From NCBI GenBank assembly GCA_021397845.1, contig JAHSVC010000024.1:1240001-1304000 (forward strand): a stretch of 64,000 bases of DNA, given 5' to 3'. Below the pieces are notes generated by a model that saw only the letters and a list, made by a program, of their open reading frames with translations, did not search any database and was not told the DNA's origin. Positions 36,300 through 47,899 of this stretch are shown here, piece after piece. A program made the position numbers and the translations under genes. This DNA is from Areca catechu (lineage: Eukaryota; Streptophyta; Magnoliopsida; Arecales; Arecaceae). Position 1 is the first letter of the stretch; every line of letters begins with the position of its first letter.

Positions 36300-37867
36300 T
36301 TAGTCCTCATCAGATGGAATCTCAAGAGTAAATGGGGCACTAATCCTAGACCTAAGAGCCAAAGCCTTAGGAGGTCCCTGGGCTAAAGCCCAGCGACTTC
36401 TAGTGTGACCTGAAGGTCCTAGAGAGGGTACAACCCTAGACGATCTAGTGGAAGGGGGTGAAAGAAGATCAGCAGGTGTGAAAAAGTCCGGCATGGAATC
36501 AACCAAGTCAGCTGCTGGAAGAGCTGCAGGGGTAGCTGGAGGATCACGGCTGACAACCTCATATCTATCAGTGCCATCATCACTGTCACTGTCACTGTCT
36601 CTGTCAATAATATCAGTGGCTCTGTCCTAACTCCCCTCAGCATGGTCACCACCATCACCAGTACTATCACCACCATCATGTCCATCATGTCCGTCATCAC
36701 CGCCATCATCATCAGCTGGTGGAGCTGCAGGGGCTACAAAAGATCTGAAAAGCTCCTCCATGCATGCAAAACCAGTCTCCACCAATCACCATAGCTCAGT
36801 GAACTCAGAAGTAGTGTGGGCTCTAAGGCCCTCTAGCTCGATCTGCATCTGAGTCGACCGAACTCCAAGACCAATAATCTCGTTACGTACCTCTGCGAGC
36901 TGCTCTCTGGTGTGCTCCTCAAAAGATAAACTAGTCGACAAAGGAGGAGGTGCCGAAGGAGTAGCAGAAGGTGTCACCGACTCTGCTACAGATGCTGGAA
37001 TGTCTTGAGGAGGTGTGCTAGCTGGCTCAGATGGCCCGGCCTCTACCTTTCGAATCTCGTCCTCTCATCTAGCTCTTGGCCAGACTCCCTCCGTATCCAT
37101 CGGCCTGCCATCAGTCTATATCCCATGCAATGAAGTGACCTCTCATCGTAGACATCTGTGTGCAGAATCTCCTTGGGGATCTCCCCCTTTAGAGAAACTC
37201 TACAAGCTCTAAAAAGTCGGGTCAACCCCATACCGTATGGCAGACAATGATGCTTCTGGGTCGCAGCGTCATGCATCTGTACAAGCATCAAGGATGGTAA
37301 GTCAATCTGTCTCCTCTCTATCAGGCTGGTCATCTCCATCAACTCTCTCTCTATAATAAAATCGAATATCCCTGTCTTCGATAGAAGAATGCGTGCGGTG
37401 ATGTGGTGTAACAAGCGCATCTCCAATGATAGCTGGTTCGCGATGACTACCGTCACTCCACGAACATCCTCGCGCTCAAGTATACACCGAAAGGCAGATC
37501 CTGCTCAGTAACTCCACTGAAAGTGAAATCTCAACACCTCTGACGGTAGTGGTCCAAAGAAGTCGTCGACAATCCATGGCACCACAAAACTCCCTCACTA
37601 AATGAGGGTAGTACTTCTTCTGCATGGTGTAGAAGGGTACTAGACCTGCATATGTGAGTACCTGATGAATAAGAAAATGGTGCCGATCAAAGAAACCAAG
37701 GTCGACTCTCCTCCCAAAAGCCATTGCCTTCCCTGCCATCCTCTCTACAGGGGGGAAACCGGTGTCGCTGAACTGTTAGCCTGTCCAGTATCCTATCTAG
37801 CCTTGGATCTCCTCTCTGTACCCTGACTAGGTCTCTCCCTAACTGCAAGCCTTTTTCTTGGACCCAT
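36300..37867 (-). pseudogene. Sirevirus env-like ORF (putative plant transposon protein domain)
   Basis: The minus-strand ATG at 37867 begins a basic N-terminus, with stops within about 30 codons. The conserved region follows: F-F-D-R-H-H-F, F-Y-T-M-Q-K-K-Y-Y-P-H-L-V-R-E-F, L-P-Y-G-M-G-L-T-R-L-F and a C-terminal serine/proline and Asp/Gly-rich tail ending near 36300. Frames change near 37470 and again between 37040 and 36980. This third ORF between RNase H and the 3' LTR is commonly called envelope-like in Sireviruses, but it has no demonstrated envelope function and I see no convincing fusion or membrane-protein features. Function unknown. Confidence 0.7.
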
Positions 37868-38382
37868 CACAGCAAACTGACTAAGAAAGGCTGAAGAATG
37901 TCAACTATGAGGGACATATTTAACTAGGCTGAAAACTAGTTTGGCTAAAGGAAACTATGTCTTTCTAAACTAGAAATTATAGTTTTAAGATATGCTAAGA
38001 TATGTTTTGAAAAACTAGGATTAAAACAAATTTAAGTTGTAAAAGACGAAGAATCGAGGGTAAAATACTTTGAATAATTTGAAGAGTGGAGATGTTACAA
38101 AACAAATTTAGGTTAAAAGATTTTAGTCCAAAATATATAAAGTATATTTAGGTTGAAAAGTATATACAGAATACATTTCATAATACTTAGTGAACTAGGT
38201 TTAGATAAACATGTGGAATTTAGGTTGAAACAATTTAGGGTTTTGTTTAAACAACTAGGTGAAGGAAATGAGGATAAAATGTCACAAAAACATCACCAAA
38301 ATTCTTCCCAAAATAGTAAAAAATGCAATACATATTTAAGAAAATCTGATATTGTTGTTCTTAGTGATGATTGAGTTGTAGT
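37868..38382. other. Spacer between env-like ORF and inserted LTR
   Basis: AT-rich Sirevirus internal DNA. The plus-strand frame at 38153-38374 is antisense and has no motif. Confidence 0.5.
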
Positions 38383-40164
38383 TGTTGGTATTGCAAATGG
38401 CACGGCACATGGCACGGCACAAATATGTTAGTACAGTGCACATATGTATTGATATGAAGTGATTACCCAAGTTGGGTATGCAGGTGTATGGTTACTATGA
38501 TTTATCTCAAAAGGGGGAGATTATAGTGTAGCATCTGTTTAATCAGAGGAAATTGCATCAGTGAAGACTGTAGAGTGACAGCAGAAAAATTTCAGAACAC
38601 AGTAATCTTTAAATGATCATATCTTTCAACATAGAGCTCAGTTTTAGCTGTTCTTAGGCTTTTTGGAAAACACTTTCAAAGGTCTACAACTTATCTGTTG
38701 ATTATAAGATCAAATTCTACTTATTTAAAGGTGAATTGATGGTTAAAGGTAAATCATTTTTTTTTTGATAGTACATTTCGTTCCAGGTTGCTGTCATCTT
38801 TAAATGATCATATCTTTCTGTATATAGCTCTGTTTTTGCTGTTCTTAGGCTTGTTGGAAAGCTCTTTCAAACTATAAGTTCTCTATTGATAAAAAGATCA
38901 ATTTTAACTATTTTAAAAGGTAAACTGACTGTTGAAGGAAAATAGTTTTCTTAGAACAGGGGATCCAGTCAGCTCGATGGAATTCCAGTCGGCTCGGATG
39001 ATGATAGGCTATTTTAATGGGATCCAGTCAGCTCGGTGGAATTCCAGTTGGGTCGGATGATGGGTAGGCTATTTTAACGGGATCCAGTCAGCTTGGTGGA
39101 ATTCCAGTCGGCTCGGATGACGGGTAGGCTGTTTTTAACGGTGCCAGCTGAAGGTAGTTTTATGGGGTTCTCGGTCACATGGGGCTGAAGTATATATATT
39201 GTAACTTCATAGAGAACGTCAGTGGTTGAGGAATGAAGTCTTCTTGAGAATAAAAAAAAAAGGAAGAAAAATAGCTGAGGAGAAGAAATGAAAAAAGGGG
39301 CTGAGATGTGTTGAAAAAGAAGAGATTGAGCAGAATTCAGAAATGAGAGATGATGCTGAAATTGCTATTGATGAGAGCTGAGGGTGTGGTTTCTAGATTC
39401 AGCTTTAAAGATTGAAGAGATGATTTCCATTGATTGAGAAGAGATGCTTCAGTGAGGAGCATATCAACGAAAATCTTTGGTGATTGCAAATCTGTTTCAG
39501 CAACAACAAGTGTGTGGTATTCTTTCAGCAGTGATCTGAAATTGGTAAGATCTCCTTCATCCATTTCTTTACAGTTCATTGGTTATGGGATGAATTATAT
39601 TGTTTGATCTGTGAGATCAAAGGGGGATATCTTGTTCTTGATTCTTGATCTGTCTTGAACGGTGTTTCAATTGGTAAGACCTTAAATAAGAGGCAACTGT
39701 GTATGTATCAATGAGAAGTAAACTCTGTAAGATCAGTGAGATCAAAAGAACTCTAGTGAAGAGTAGATCTTGAAGATCATGAGCTTCAGTGAGGAGCAGA
39801 TCTTCTAGATCATTTTTTTTGCTCAGTGAGAGCCACCCAGTGAGGGTGATCGTTTGTGGACGTAGGCTACGGTCGAACCACGGTAAAATTTTTATTTGTA
39901 TTGTGATTGATCTATATCTGGAGATATGTTGTGTTGTGGAGAGCCTATCGGGTTGACTCCGCTTTCCTGAGATCAGTACAGGGAAGAGCATAGGAGTGGT
40001 AGTGCTGTTGCTTGCAGGTTGTATAGTTTTTGTTACAGGTTTAGCAGTTATATTTTGATAAAAGATTTGGGAGTCACTGATTCACCCCCCCTCTCAGTGT
40101 CCTAGGAATTTTAGAATTTAGATAAAAAACCCAAGGAAATTTTGGCTAAAAAATCAATCCAACA
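38383..40164 (+). mobile_element. Probable solo copia-type LTR inside the Sirevirus
   Basis: Begins TGTTGGTATTGC at 38383 and ends ATCCAACA at 40164 (1782 bp). A TATATATATTGTAAC core promoter lies near 39190, and the pyrimidine block GATTCACCCCCCCTCTCAG near 40080 is typical of the 3' end of copia LTRs. It has a direct duplication of about 190 bp (38606-38950) and three 59-60 bp units (38960, 39019, 39079). The five flanking bases (GTAGT and GTGAT) do not match fully, so the exact ends or solo status are uncertain. Confidence 0.55.
38960..39138. repeat. Three 59-60 bp tandem units in the inserted LTR
   Basis: GGATCCAGTCAG recurs at 38960, 39019 and 39079, each followed by an inverted-like block GAATTCCAGTCGGCTCGG. 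Confidence 0.85.
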
Positions 40165-40499
40165 GTGATTTTCCCAAAAACGGACGGGAAGAGTGGGAAA
40201 TCGGCCAAAATTCCAAGAGAAATCCAAAAAGAATGCATTCAAGCATGATTCCTCCTAAATGGAGTCTTAGAAACGAACCAAAACTCGTGAAAATCTGATT
40301 AAAACACTTAAAATGGTCAAAAAAACCTAAACCTAGGGTTGCACGGTTTGAAAATAATGAAAAGAAGAGGGGAAAATACCTGTTTTTCAGTGGGGTAAAT
40401 GGGAAAAGGGTTGATTCGAAAGTTGGTGGAGCTTGGGGGCCACTGGAGCTTGAGAGAGACGGGGGAAAAAATGACATACAAAACCGTTCGGTCTACCCT

Positions 40500-40610
40500 A
40501 AAAAATAGAAAAAATTTTGTGAGTGTCGACACTTGGGATTTCTCAAGTATCGACACTTGGTCAAGTGTCGACACTTCGCAAAATACAAGTGTCGACACTT
40601 GGCCAAGAAA
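40500..40610. repeat. Four palindromic motifs outside the LTR
   Basis: GTGTCGACACTTGG-type motifs at about 40521, 40543, 40564 and 40589, the same as in the LTR clusters. They lie in the Sirevirus internal region between pol and the inserted LTR. Their presence outside the LTR suggests either a remnant LTR fragment or a shared binding motif. Confidence 0.8.
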
Positions 40611-40734
40611 ATTCCAAAAGAAATCTGAAAAATTTTTAAAAAATCAAAAAAAAAATTAAAGGCATTTTGGGGCTTAATATAAGTAATTTTTGATAAAAAA
40701 AACTTGGGTAGGATGGAAATTGAGAGAGTTCTAT

Positions 40735-41500
40735 GAGAATGGATCAATGATACCTAATTCTCTTCTAATCATACAAAATCTCTCTTCACTCAAATATTTG
40801 GTAAACACATCAGCTAATTAGTCATCAATACACACAAATTCAAGTTCCACATTAGAATTTTGTACATGATCTCTTATGAAATGATGTCTTATTTCAATGT
40901 GTTTACTTCTTCAATGTTGCACAGGATTCTTAGTTAGATTGATTGCACTAGTATTGTCACATCTTATGAGTGTCTTAATTAGTTTAATGCCAAAATCTTC
41001 GAGTTATTGTTTGATCTAATGGATTTGAGCACAACAATTTCTAGTTGCTATATATTTGGCTTCCACCGTAGATAGAGCAACTGAATTCTGTTTCTTGCTA
41101 CTCCAAGAGATCAAATTTACTCCAAGAAACTGACATGTTCTACTAGTACTTTTACGATCAAGTTTGCACCCAGCAAAGTCAGCATCAGAATAAGCAATCA
41201 ATTCAAATGAAGAATCTCTAGCGTTCCACAAACCAATTTCAATTAAGCCAGATAGATATTTAAGTATGCGTTTAACAGCCAAAAGATGAGACTCTTTAGG
41301 ATTAGACTGATATCTAGCACACATACATACACTAAACATGATATCTGACCTACTGGTAGTAAGATATAGCAATGAACCGATCATGCCACGATATAGTTTT
41401 TGATTAATAGATTTACCTGATTCATCCTTGTCAAGTCTACAAGAAGAGCTCATAGGGGTACCCAAAGACTTGGTGTTCTCCATCCCAAACTTCTTAAGTA
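40735..41500 (-). pseudogene. Sirevirus RNase H
   Basis: The minus-strand frame at 41016-41483 covers the RT thumb and RNase H (Y-L-T-T-S-R-S-D-I-M-F, A-Y-S-D-A-D-F-A-G, S-W-S-S-K-K-Q-N-S-V-A-L-S-T-V-E-A-K-Y-I-A). It continues in broken frame to the catalytic end (C-D-N, R-S-K-H-I-E-I-R) near 40880 and stops near 40735. A frame break at about 41015 disrupts it. Confidence 0.85.
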
Positions 41501-42530
41501 TTTCTTTTATGTACTTCGCTTAGTTGATGAAGATCCCCTCTTTGGTTTGCTTTATTTGGAGTCCGAGGAAGAAATTCAGTTCTCCCATCATGCTCATCTC
41601 GAACTCACCCCGCATTAACTTTGCAAATTCTTGACAAAGAGATTCGTTAGTAGCACCAAATATGATATCATCTACATAGATTTGCACTACTAAGAGATCA
41701 TCATTCTTTTTCTTCAAAAATAAAGTTTTGTCTACATTACCTCTAGCAAAATCATTTTTAGCAGAAAAGAACTTAAACGATCATACCAAGCTCTAGGAGC
41801 TTGTTTCAAACCATACAAAGCTTTATGAAGTTTGAAAACATGATTTGAAAATTCATAATTTTCAAAACCAGGCGGTTGTTCAACATAAATCTCTTCTTTA
41901 ATAAAACCATTCAAAAATATACTTTTAACATCCATTTGAAATAATTTAAAATTCATAAAGCAAGCAAAAGCCAACAATAACTTAATTGCCTCAAGTCTAG
42001 CCACAGGAGCAAAGGTTTCATCAAAATCAATCCCTTCTTCTTGATTGTATTTCTTGGCAACTAGTCTAGCCTTATTTCTTGTAACAATACCATTTTCATC
42101 AAGTTTATTTATGAAAACCCATTTTATGCCAATAATTGAAGTATTTGAAGGCCTATCTACTAATGTTCAAACATTGTTCCTTTTGAATTGATTAAGTTCA
42201 TCTTGCATAGCATTTATCCAATTACTATCACTTTCAGCTTCCTCAATAGTTTTAGGTTCAATTTGAGAAACAAATGCTAAATAATCATAAATATTTATAA
42301 GGGATGATCGAGTACTTACACCTTTAGATGGATCAACAATAATTAGTTTTTTTAGGTGTCCATGAGCATACCTCCATTCTTTTGGTAGTGGATCAACAGT
42401 AGATGTGTTTTCATCATCTTGTACTTGATTTTCTTCAGTGTTTTGATCATCTTCTTGTTCCTTGGTAGGTTCTTCGTTGTTGTTCACACTTTTAGTTTTC
42501 TTGGTACCTATTTCATCAGAAAGCACATCT
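41500..42530 (-). pseudogene. Sirevirus reverse transcriptase
   Basis: Linker and RT N-terminus at 42167-42526 (M-Q-D-E-L-N-Q-F). The palm is at 41732-42004 (Q-M-D-V-K-S-I-F-L-N-G and L-H-K-A-L-Y-G-L-K-Q-A-P-R-A-W-Y-D), and the catalytic Y-V-D-D-I-I-F-G lies near 41670 in the 41520-41717 frame. Breaks at about 42160-42010, 41730 and 41520 disrupt the enzyme. Confidence 0.88.
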
Positions 42531-42639
42531 TCTTTTCTAGAAGATTTCTAGTCAGATTCATCAAATACCACATGTATGGATTCTTCAACAATAAGTGTTC
42601 TTCTGTTGAAGATCCTGTATGCCTTGCTAGATGTAGAGT

Positions 42640-43450
42640 AGCCTAGAAAGACACCCTCATCTGACTTGGCATCAAATTTACTCAAATTATTTTTACCATT
42701 ATTTAAGATGAAACAACGGTATCCAAAAACACAAAAATAACAAATTGAAGGTTTTCTACCCTTCCAAAGCTTATATGGTGTTTTCTTTAAAATCGGTCAG
42801 ATTAAAACTCAATTTAAAACATAGCATGCAGTATTTATGGCTTCTGCCCAAAAATATCTAGGTAGGTCATTTTCACAAAGCATGGTGCGTGCCATTTCTT
42901 CAAGAGTTCTATTTTTTCTTTCCACCATCCCATTTTGTTGAGGTGTCCTAGGTATTGAAAAATTGTGATGAATGACATTTTCAATACAAAATTTATCAAA
43001 ATCAGTATTTTCAAATTCGGTTCCATGATCACTTCTCAAAGATATGATTGAAACATCTTTTTCATTTGAAACACGTTTATAAATCTAATGAATTCTGAAA
43101 ACGTTTCATCTTTGTGTGCTAAAAACATGATCCATATAAATCATGAAAAACCATCTACAATAACTAAACCGTACTTCTTACATCCCAAACTAGATGTTTT
43201 AGTCAGCCCAAAGAGGTCCATGTGAAGCAACTCTAAGGGTCTAGATATAGAGATTACTCCTTTTGGTTTGAAAGAGGATTTTGTTTGTTTTTCAAGCTGA
43301 CATGCACTACAAATATTATCTTTTTCAAAACTGAGTTTTGGCAAATATATTATCAAATTCTTTTTGCTAAGTTTTGAAATCAAATGCATACTAGCATGTC
43401 ATAATCTACGATGCCAAAGCTAACTAGTTTCATTATCTTGGCTTCCATTG
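42640..43450 (-). pseudogene. Sirevirus integrase
   Basis: The zinc-finger C-terminal half (C-S-A-C-Q-L-E-K-Q) and catalytic core start (L-L-H-M-D-L-F-G) are in the 43141-43389 frame. R-S-D-H-G-T-E-F-E-N and P-Q-Q-N-G-M-V-E-R-K-N-R-T-L are in the 42809-43039 frame, covering the second Asp and the Glu of D,D-35-E. Stops between 43040 and 43140 break it. The C-terminal segment reaches about 42640. Confidence 0.87.
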
Positions 43451-43453
43451 CCA

Positions 43454-43860
43454 CTAGGCATTGACCATTTGAACAGGAAGATCATCAAGATCAACCATAT
43501 AAATATTGCCATGCCTATGATCAATGAACTTGATACCATTGTCATCTAAACTAGAAACAATGCACATAGAAGATTCGAAAATAACTTTAAAATCCTTGTC
43601 GCAACATTGACTAATACTAAGTAAGTTATGTTTCAAACCATCAACATATAACATATTATTAATGTAAGTAGAGGGGGTGATATGGACTTTACCAATACCA
43701 ACAATTTTGCTCTTTCCATTATCACCAAATGTCACATTGCCACCATTTTGATACTCGAGTGATGAGAACTGCTCCACATCTCCAGTCATATACCTTGAGC
43801 AACTGCTATCGAGGTACCACATTCTTTTCTTATTGGTTGCAAGGCATACCTGCAATAAAA
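43454..43860 (-). pseudogene. Sirevirus protease
   Basis: The minus-strand frame shows W-Y-L-D-S-S-C-S-R-Y-M-T-G-D near its N-terminus. The usual active-site triad is D-S-G or D-T-G, so the Gly is replaced by Ser here. The flap-like and L-L-S-I-S-Q-C motifs follow. Without the Gly the enzyme may be weak or inactive, although the element is decayed anyway. Confidence 0.75.
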
Positions 43861-43982
43861 ATCAAGTGGAGACTTTAGGTACCCAAGTCATCTTGGATCC
43901 TTTCAGGTTAGTGATAATGGTTCCTTTTGGAATCCAGATTTTCTTAAAATTACTCAATCTTCTCTTATTGCACATGTAAGAT

Positions 43983-45558
43983 TTATGCCCTATAGTACCA
44001 CATGGATAACAAGTAATGGATGAAGATGCAGGTACAAAGAAATTTTTGAAAAGTTTTTGTTTCTTCTGGGTTTCTAAACCCTAAACATGTTTTATCAAAA
44101 ATAGCCCTTTGGTTATTCAAAAGCATGTTTAACTTTTCAGAACTGTATGTAAATTTATCTATAAAAGGTTTTAACTTTTCAATTTCTTCTTTATATTTTT
44201 TGTTTTCATCCAAAATTTTTTTGTGTTGTTTTGAGAGATTTTCATTTGAAGCTAAAAGGTTTTTCTTTTTCAAAATGTCTTTCTCCTTTTCAAGAATAGA
44301 AATCTTATCATTTAATTTTTTGTTTTGAAGAAGTAGATAATCATTTTCATTTGAAAACTTATTATTTGCTTTGACTAAATTCAAATTTTGCTTTTTCAAA
44401 TCTTTATGTTTTGACTTTAGTTTTTGAAATTCTATAACTAACTCATCAAAAACTTCATGTAACTCATCAAATATAAATTCATTCGTAGTTTCATATTGTA
44501 CCTCGTCATGATCCACCATCAGACAGAAGTTTGCAACTTCTTGCTGTTCTTCCTCAGAGCTGGAGTCCTTGCTGTCACTCTAGGTTGCCATCATGGCCTT
44601 CTTTCTTAATTTTCTTCTACTTTTCTTAAGGGGCAGTCTACCTTGAAGTGGCCCGATTTTTTGCATTCGAAGCACGTGGGCTGCTCCTTGTCTTTCTCTT
44701 TATCTTTCTCTTTACTTGGCTCATCTTTCAGGGGTTTCATTTTGAAGTTGAACTTCTTTTTCCTCATGAACCTTCTAAATTTTCTTGCCATTAGAGCTAT
44801 CTTATCTTCTTCATCATCTTCTTCAGAGTCATCGCTTGATTCTTCTCTTGCAGTGGATTTGAAAGCGATTATTTTCTTCTTTTTATCAACTTCCACATTC
44901 TTTTGCTTGAGGGAGAGCTCATAAGTCATCAGTGAGCCCAACAATTGCTCAAGTGGAAGAGTGTTGACATCCTTGGCTTCTTCAATAGCTGTCACCTTTG
45001 AATCCCAAGAAGCCGGTAGAGACCTGAGAAGTTTGTTTACAAGTTCACCATTAGAAATAATTTTTTCTAGGCTTCTCATGCCATTCACAATATTTGTGAA
45101 CCTAGTATACATCTCACTAATAGACTCAGTAGGTTCCATTTTAAACATTTTGTAAGTATGAATGAGTAGTTAACCTTAGTTATTTTCACTTGGTGTGTAC
45201 CCTCATAGGTAATCTCAAGTGTGTCCCAAATTTTCTTAGCGGAGTGACAATTAGATATTCTATTGAATTCACTTGGATCAAGAGAGCAATACGATAGATT
45301 CATAGCCTTAGCATTAAGCTCTATTTGCTTAATGTCATTCTCATCCCAATCATCTTCCATTTTTTGAGTGAGAATGCCATTAACCAACATAGTAGGCTGA
45401 TGAGGACCTTTTATGATTGTCCTCCAAAGATTATAATCCAATGCTTGAATGAATATGCGCATGCGAGTTTTCCAATAAATGTAATTCGTGCCATTAAATA
45501 GTGGGGGACGGTTTGAAGCTTGATCTTCAACAACACCCATTCCAATTGGGGCTGTCAT
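43983..45558 (-). pseudogene. Sirevirus gag with zinc knuckle and coiled coil
   Basis: The ATG at 45558 (minus strand) begins a copia gag (P-P-L-F-N-G-T-N-Y-I-Y-W-K-T-R-M, then Y-E-G-T-H-Q-V-K). A frame change near 45100-45150 leads to the capsid C-terminal part and the C-C-H-C knuckle C-F-E-C-K-K-S-G-H-F-K-V-D-C (about 44640-44690). After a stop near 44600 a lysine/glutamate/asparagine-rich coiled coil of about 150 residues follows (43983-44519). A long gag with a C-terminal coiled coil is a Sirevirus trait. Stops and shifts make it a pseudogene. Confidence 0.85.
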
Positions 45559-45576
45559 AATTTTTTACTTAAGATC

Positions 45577-47855
45577 TATTGCCAATCTCGCCGCCGCGCC
45601 TGTGGCTTCGGAGCCGCCGATTTGACTAGACCGTCTCGAGATTCCGGGTTCTCCTAGCTCTCAATCCTGCAAGACAAGGTCAGAAACCCTGGCCGGGGAT
45701 CCCGGTGAGGGAGCTCCGACGGTCAAGTTAGTAAATGGCGAGAGGGAACAAAATCTCTGAGACGGGCCCCCGAAGGAGTCCCAGACTTAGAGATCGTGCT
45801 AACAAGAAAGGTCCCAGGAAGAATAAAAATCCGGTCGGGTTCCTCCACCGAGCTCACGCCAAAGGTCCCATCTCGGGATCTTGGATCCTGCTCTTGGAAC
45901 TGAATCTCCTCTCCCAGCCTTTGTTTCTTGCTTACATTGTCGTCTACTCTCCCCTTCCTTTTAACTCCTCATGTTGCCTTTTCGTTTGCCGCCCTTGGGA
46001 GGCTCCTTCGTTGCTTTGACCTCCTCCCCTCCATCTCTTTCCCTTTTCCCCTTCTGGGTCAAAGAACCAGGCGGCTTCCCCGCCTTGCTCGCTGAGCCTA
46101 GCGAGGAAAGAGTAAAGGGAGGGCGCCGGTCAGACCACCGACCAGACCTTGGGCCGAGCGTGAGCGCTCTTCTTCCCAGGCATCGACGATGCCCGTTATC
46201 GGGTCCTGTTTTGTCAGGACTTCGCCTCTCGACTGCGGAACCTATCGGGCAGATGTAAGCGATGTTTCGCGTGTCGCTGCCGACCGTATGGGCGCTACTC
46301 TCGGGTTATGGCGCGCACGGCTCGAGGGACAATCTTGGAGCTCGTGCTCCCACTCGGAAGATTCTCCGCACAGGTTGGCCTGCCTCGACCGAGGTGGACC
46401 CCTCTTGGGTGGACACCTGGCGGAGCGGCAGGGGGGCGCTCGACGTCGGTCGAGGTGGTCCCGTCTCCGGGCGCCACCTGGCGAAGGAGCGAGGGGGCCC
46501 GGCTTGACCTCGACCGAGGTGGAACCGTCTCAGGGCGCCACCTGGCGAGGGAGCAGGGGGGCCACCGACTTCGGCCGAGGTGGATCCCTCCTGGGTGGAC
46601 ACCTGGCGGAGCGGCAGAGGGGTGCTCGACTTCGACCGAGGTGGTAACGTCTCCGTGCGCCACCTGGCGAAGGAGCGAGGGGGCCCGGCTCGACCTCGGC
46701 CGAGGTGGAACCGTCTCAGGGCGCCACCTAGCGAGGGAGCAGGGGGTCGCCGGCTTCGACCGAGGTGGACCCCTCTTGAGTGGACACCTAGCGGAGTGGC
46801 AGAGGGGTGCTCGACTTCGATCGAGGTGGTCCCGTCTCCGGGCGCGACCTGGCGAAGGAGCGAGGGGGCCCGGCTCGACCTTGGCCGAGGTGGAACCATC
46901 TCAGGGCGCCACCTGGCGAGGGAGTAGGGGGCCGCCGGCTTCGGCCGAGGTGGACCCCTCCTGGGTGGACACCTGGCGGAGCGGTAGAGGGGCGCTCGAC
47001 TTCGGCCGAGGTGGTCCCGTCTCCGGGCACCACCTAGCGAAGGAGCGAGGGGGCTCGGATCGACCTCGGTCGAGGTGGAACCGTCTCAGGGCGCCAACTG
47101 GCGAGGGAGCAGGGGGCCGCCGGCTTCGACCGAGGTGGACCCCTCCTGGGTGGACATCTGGCGGAGCGGCAGAGGGGCGCTCGACTTCGGCTGAGGTGGT
47201 CCCGTCTCCGGGTGCCACCTGGCGAAGGAGCGAGGGGGCCCGGCTCGATCTCGGCCGAGGTGGAACCGTCTCAGGGCGCCACCTGGCGAGGGAGCAGGGG
47301 GCCGCCGGCTTCGGCCGAGGTGGACCCCTCCTGGGTGGACACCTGGCGGAACGGCAGAGGGGCGCTCGACTTCGGCCGAGGTGGTCCCGTCTCCAGGCGC
47401 CACCTGGCGAAGGAGCGAGGGGGCCCGGCTCGACCTCGGCCGGGGTGGGACCGTCTCAGGGCGCCACCTGGCTAGGGAGCACGGGGCCGCCGGCGTCGGC
47501 CGAGGTGGACCCCTCCTGGGTGGACACCTGGCGAAGCGGCAGAGGGGCGCTCGACTTCGGCCGAGGTGGTCCCGTCTCCGGGCGCCACCTGGCGAAGGAG
47601 CGAGGGGGCCCGGCTCGACCTCGGTCGAGGTGGGACCGTCTCAGGGCGCCACCTGGCTAGGGGGCAGGGGGCCGCCGGCTTCGGTCGAGGTGGACCCCTC
47701 CAGGGTGGACACCTGGCGGTATGGCCGGAAGGCCTGGACCGACTCGACTTCAACCGAGGCGGAGCCGCATCTGACCTTGCCGAAAAAACTCCACGTGGCT
47801 CGGATCATGACCAGCGAAATCTAAGATATGCCACATCATTGTAACAGCCGTAACA
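45577..47855 (-). mobile_element. Solo Tat-type LTR nested in the Sirevirus leader
   Basis: The five-base target duplication AGATC stands at 45572-45576 and 47856-47860, and the insertion runs from TATTGCC (probably a decayed TGTTGCC) to GTAACA. 45700-45727 shares the GACGGTCAAGT block with the Tat A LTR. No internal domains remain, so this is a solo LTR left by LTR-LTR recombination. It lies between the primer site and gag of the Sirevirus. More than half of its 2279 bp is the 185-bp tandem array. Confidence 0.85.
46391..47750. repeat. 185-bp higher-order tandem repeat (3 x about 62 bp)
   Basis: The landmark GAGGTGGA(C/T)CCCTC recurs at 46391, 46577, 46762, 46947, 47132, 47317, 47502 and 47687, an exact 185-bp step (186 once). 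Each unit consists of three related subunits of about 62 bp marked by GAGGTGGACC, GAGGTGGTCC and GAGGTGGAACC, each with a CCACCTGGCG-type core. It is very GC-rich. As 185 is not a multiple of three, the 450-codon open frame across it is a repeat artefact. Confidence 0.93.
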
Positions 47856-47883
47856 AGATCCTTGGACCTACAAGGGAGTACCG

Positions 47884-47899
47884 GTGCTCTGATACCACT
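47884..47899 (-). other. Sirevirus primer binding site
   Basis: Immediately inside the 5' LTR the minus strand reads TGGTATCAGAGC, the classic site complementary to the 3' end of initiator methionine tRNA used by plant copia elements. Confidence 0.93.

Noticed and set aside
46308..47660. 450-codon open frame
   Set aside because: It lies wholly in the 185-bp tandem repeat. Because the period is not a multiple of three, one stop-free frame stays open in all phases. Similar long frames exist on the other strand.
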